Part shown: positions 61,672-64,000 of the stretch, one piece after another
Numbering within the stretch: the first letter of the stretch is position 1
Layout: the number at the start of each line of letters is the position of its first letter
Position numbers and translations under genes: made by a program
Assembly: GCF_011634835.1 (NCBI RefSeq)
Contig: NZ_SIRP01000001.1
Location: 737,140-801,139 of the forward strand
Source of the DNA: Isoptericola sp. BMS4
GTDB lineage: Bacteria; Actinomycetota; Actinomycetes; Actinomycetales; Cellulomonadaceae
Reading direction: 5' to 3'
Length of the DNA stretch: 64,000 nt
The notes under the pieces: model-generated
The model's database searches: none
What the model saw: only the letters and a program-made list of their open reading frames with translations
What the model was told of the DNA's origin: nothing

Positions 61672-63287
61672 CAGGGGGCGCGCCACAGGTGCATCGCGGC
61701 GTAGGAACGCCAGGGCGCCCAGCGCGCCGCGTGGGCGGACAGGGCCCGGGAGCGAGCCGCGCGGCTCGCCCCCGGGGCGACGCCGGACAGGTCGACGCCC
61801 GCGGCGGCGGCCCCGGCCAGGAGCGCCACGTCGCCGTCGAGCCAGGCGTCGGGGTCGCCGAGCACGCGCATCGCCACGTAGGCGGCCGTCCACGGACCGA
61901 TCCCGGGCCGGGAGACGAGGGCGTCGCGCAGCGCGTCCGGAGCGGCGCCGACGTCGACCAGCAGCTCGCCGTCGGCCAGGGCGCGGGCCGTGTCGACGAC
62001 GGCGGCCACGGTGCGTGCCGGCAGCCGCAGGCTGTCGCCCCCGTCGGCGGCCTGCGCCGCGGTGGGGAAGAGGCGCGTCAGCCCGGGGATCCCGGACGCG
62101 TAGGGCGTGCCGACCGCGGCAGCCAGGCGCCCCAGGTGGGTGCGGGCGGCGGCGACGCTGATCTGCTGGCCGACGATCGAGCGCACCACGAGCTCGTGCG
62201 GGTCGACCGTGCCCGGCACCCGGATCCCGGGCGCGGCCGCGACGAGCGGCGCGAGCCGCGGGTCCGCGCCCAGCGTCCCGTCGACGGCGACCGGGTCGGC
62301 GTCGAGGTCGAGGAGGCGGCGCAGCCGCGCCACGGCGACCGGCACGTCGGCGGCCGACGCGAGCTCGAGGTGGGCCGCGACACGGCCGGGACCGACGTCC
62401 GCGCCGACCTCGACCTGCACGGCGCCCGGCCCGTGGGGCAGGTGCAGGGTGCGGGCGTAGCGTGCCCGGCCGCCGTCGATCTCGGCCGTCTCGACGCCCT
62501 CGACGGCGCGCGCGGCGAGGAAGCGGACCACGCCGACGGCGTCGAACGGCTCCCGCACCGGCAGCGCGAGGTCGAGCCGGACGCTCGCGGTGTCCTGCCC
62601 GTCCGCGCCGGGCGCCGGGCCCTGACCGGGTCCGGCGGCCGCGCCGGACGCCGGCGCGTACCCGGTGGGCCGGGGCGGGGCCGAACGGCGGCGGGCGCGG
62701 GCCCGCAGGTCCCGCGGCGTGACGTCGAAGACCTCCGCGACCGTGTCGTTGAACTGCCGGATCGAGCCGAACCCGCTCGCGAACGCGACGTCGCCGAGCG
62801 GCAGGTCCGTGCCGACGACGAGCGCGCGGGCCGTCTGGGCCCGCTGCGCCCGGGCGAGGGCGAGAGGGCCCGCGCCGAGCTCGGCGACGAGCAGCCGGTG
62901 CACCTGCCGCGGGCTGTACCCGAGGCGGGCGGCGAGCCCGCGGACGCCCTCGCGGTCGATGACGCCGTCGGCGATCAGGCGCATGGCGCGTGCCGCGAGG
63001 TCGCCGCGCAGGTCCCACGCCGGGGTGCCGGGGGCCGCCTCCGGGAGGCAGCGCTTGCACGCGCGGTACCCGGCGTCGTGCGCGGCCGCGGACGTCAGGT
63101 AGAACGTGATGTTCTCCGGGTTGGGCGTGCGGGCGGGGCACGACGGCCGGCAGTAGATGCCCGTGGAGCGCACGGCCGTGAAGAACTGGCCGTCGAACCG
63201 GGTGTCCCGCGCCGCGATCGCGCGGTAGCGCTCGGCGAACCGGGCGTCGTCGACGGCGCGTGCCGGGGCGGCTGCTGTCGTGGTCAT
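61671..63287 (-). CDS. Ada-type regulator fused to AlkA-type 3-methyladenine DNA glycosylase
   Basis: 538 residues. Residues 15-90 are an Ada zinc domain with methyl-accepting Cys46 in [16 protein letters not shown] and the pair ACKRCLPE. About 95-200 is an AraC HTH ([35 protein letters not shown]). Residues of about 230-538 are an AlkA glycosylase with [19 protein letters not shown] and the Hh[24 protein letters not shown]. It senses and repairs alkylation damage. ATG at 63287. Confidence 0.93.
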   Translation of the reverse strand: MTTTAAAPARAVDDARFAERYRAIAARDTRFDGQFFTAVRSTGIYCRPSCPARTPNPENITFYLTSAAAHDAGYRACKRCLPEAAPGTPAWDLRGDLAARAMRLIADGVIDREGVRGLAARLGYSPRQVHRLLVAELGAGPLALARAQRAQTARALVVGTDLPLGDVAFASGFGSIRQFNDTVAEVFDVTPRDLRARARRRSAPPRPTGYAPASGAAAGPGQGPAPGADGQDTASVRLDLALPVREPFDAVGVVRFLAARAVEGVETAEIDGGRARYARTLHLPHGPGAVQVEVGADVGPGRVAAHLELASAADVPVAVARLRRLLDLDADPVAVDGTLGADPRLAPLVAAAPGIRVPGTVDPHELVVRSIVGQQISVAAARTHLGRLAAAVGTPYASGIPGLTRLFPTAAQAADGGDSLRLPARTVAAVVDTARALADGELLVDVGAAPDALRDALVSRPGIGPWTAAYVAMRVLGDPDAWLDGDVALLAGAAAAGVDLSGVAPGASRAARSRALSAHAARWAPWRSYAAMHLWRAP

Positions 63288-63360
63288 GCCGCCATCGTCA
63301 CCCGCCGCGCCCGGCGTCCGCTAGCGGGAATCGGACACGGCGGTGCCGCCCTGGTGAGCG

Positions 63361-64000
63361 TCAGGAGACGCGGGAGTCGAGGAACTCCACGACGGCGGCG
63401 AGGTAGGCGTCCCGCGCGGGCGCCGGCGAGAGCGCGAGGTCGTGCGCGCCGCCCGCGATCTCGCGGACGGTGACGTCGGTGCCGAGCCGCGGGGCCCGGT
63501 CGCGGATGTGCACGACGTCGAGCACGGAGTCCGTGGTGACGAGCTCGGGGTGCCAGCTCCCGTGCGGCCCGGAGCGGTCGGAGGCGAGCACGAGCACCGG
63601 GATCCTCAGGTCGAGGCCGCGCGCCACGCGGCGGTGCGCGCGCCGGATCTCGCGCAGCCACCCGGCCCGCACGGGGAACCCCTCGTGCGGTTTCCACGCC
63701 AGGTCGTAGTCCCACTCGCCGCCGCCGTCGCGGTGCAGCGCCCGCCCGTAGTGCTCGCCCAGGTGCCCGACGACGAGGCGGGGCGCCACGCCGCCGAGCA
63801 GCTCCACCGCCCAGGTGGCCGGACCGCGCTGCAGCCAGCCCTCGTTGAGCTCCAGCCACGGGCTGTTGAGGACCAGGGCGTCGACCCGTCCGGGCCTCCC
63901 GTTCGCCCACAGCGGGGCCACCAGCCCGCCCGTGGAGTGCCCGAGCACGACGAGCCGCTCGTGACCCGCGGCGCGCACGACGGCGGCCGCCGCGTCGAGG
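63361..64000 (-). CDS. Alpha/beta hydrolase, partial (serine aminopeptidase S33-like)
   Basis: The C-terminal 212 residues are present; the start lies beyond the right edge. Nucleophile Ser in LVVLGHSTGGLVAP, Asp in LVLASDRSG and His in GGAHDLALS form the triad. Fits lysophospholipase/serine aminopeptidase-like enzymes. No secretion signal can be judged. Confidence 0.85.
   Translation of the reverse strand, partial: LDAAAAVVRAAGHERLVVLGHSTGGLVAPLWANGRPGRVDALVLNSPWLELNEGWLQRGPATWAVELLGGVAPRLVVGHLGEHYGRALHRDGGGEWDYDLAWKPHEGFPVRAGWLREIRRAHRRVARGLDLRIPVLVLASDRSGPHGSWHPELVTTDSVLDVVHIRDRAPRLGTDVTVREIAGGAHDLALSPAPARDAYLAAVVEFLDSRVS

Overview
The window is about 64 kb of very GC-rich DNA (roughly 70-75% by eye) with dense, short-spaced genes and strong G/C preference at third codon positions. 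Many starts are GTG, and many genes appear leaderless, with a TANNNT hexamer 6-7 nt before the start codon. The gene families point to a high-GC actinomycete: a CopD-CtaG fusion, a MocR regulator, a DasR-type N-acetylglucosamine PTS, a c-di-AMP riboswitch ahead of a D,D-peptidase, a fused MrpAB antiporter, an F420-type reductase and an Ada-AlkA fusion. Micrococcales of the Cellulomonas/Cellulosimicrobium type is my best guess, but this is inference from gene content.

Layout. 0-8.2 kb: lipoprotein fragment, copper/cytochrome-oxidase assembly membrane protein, PNPOx-like flavoprotein divergent from a MocR regulator, FAD oxidoreductase, S9 peptidase. 8.2-12.4 kb: riboswitch-controlled M15 D,D-carboxypeptidase, serine hydrolase-MerR operon, TetR. 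12.5-19.1 kb: an MMPL exporter carrying a degenerate ABC-ATPase-like C-terminus, coupled to a YhgE/Pip protein with tandem repeats, then a trypsin-like protease without a signal peptide. 19.2-24.7 kb: a complete sugar PTS (EIIA, two EIIB, EIIC, EI, HPr) with a GntR/UTRA regulator and DasR-type operators. 24.7-27.5 kb: TetR plus a DrrAB-like exporter. 27.5-30.4 kb: aldo/keto reductase, DUF4287/cupin pair, ArsR-like regulator, small orphan domain protein.

30.4-31.9 kb is a lower-GC accessory patch with a PH-like gene and an overlapping two-gene module of unknown function. 31.9-42.8 kb holds thioredoxin/NHL protein, PfkB kinase, two-component system, GAP protein, phosphotransferase, HAD hydrolase, TIM-barrel isomerase, TetR/DinB pair and the first of two paralogous unknown proteins. 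42.8-43.6 kb is non-coding with DnaA-box-like sites. 43.6-51.4 kb: pirin, TetR/quinone oxidoreductase, F420-type reductase, serine hydrolase, PP2C, two GNATs, lipoprotein and tRNA-Gly. 51.5-53.3 kb: dCTP deaminase and the second paralog. 53.5-61 kb: Mrp Na+/H+ antiporter operon and a CDF transporter. 61-63.3 kb: alkylation repair (Ogt, Ada-AlkA). 63.4 kb to the end: alpha/beta hydrolase cut by the window edge.

The most unusual material lies outside ordinary genes. There are at least two families of dispersed palindromes: one with a conserved core and rewritten but still complementary arms, one with conserved arms and rewritten stem tips. Single near-perfect palindromes also occur inside a CDS and in a divergent promoter. 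The window also contains a DnaA-box cluster far from any dnaA/dnaN, the MMPL/pseudo-ATPase fusion, and the unknown two-gene module near 31 kb. No CRISPR array, rRNA, transposase or prophage was seen.
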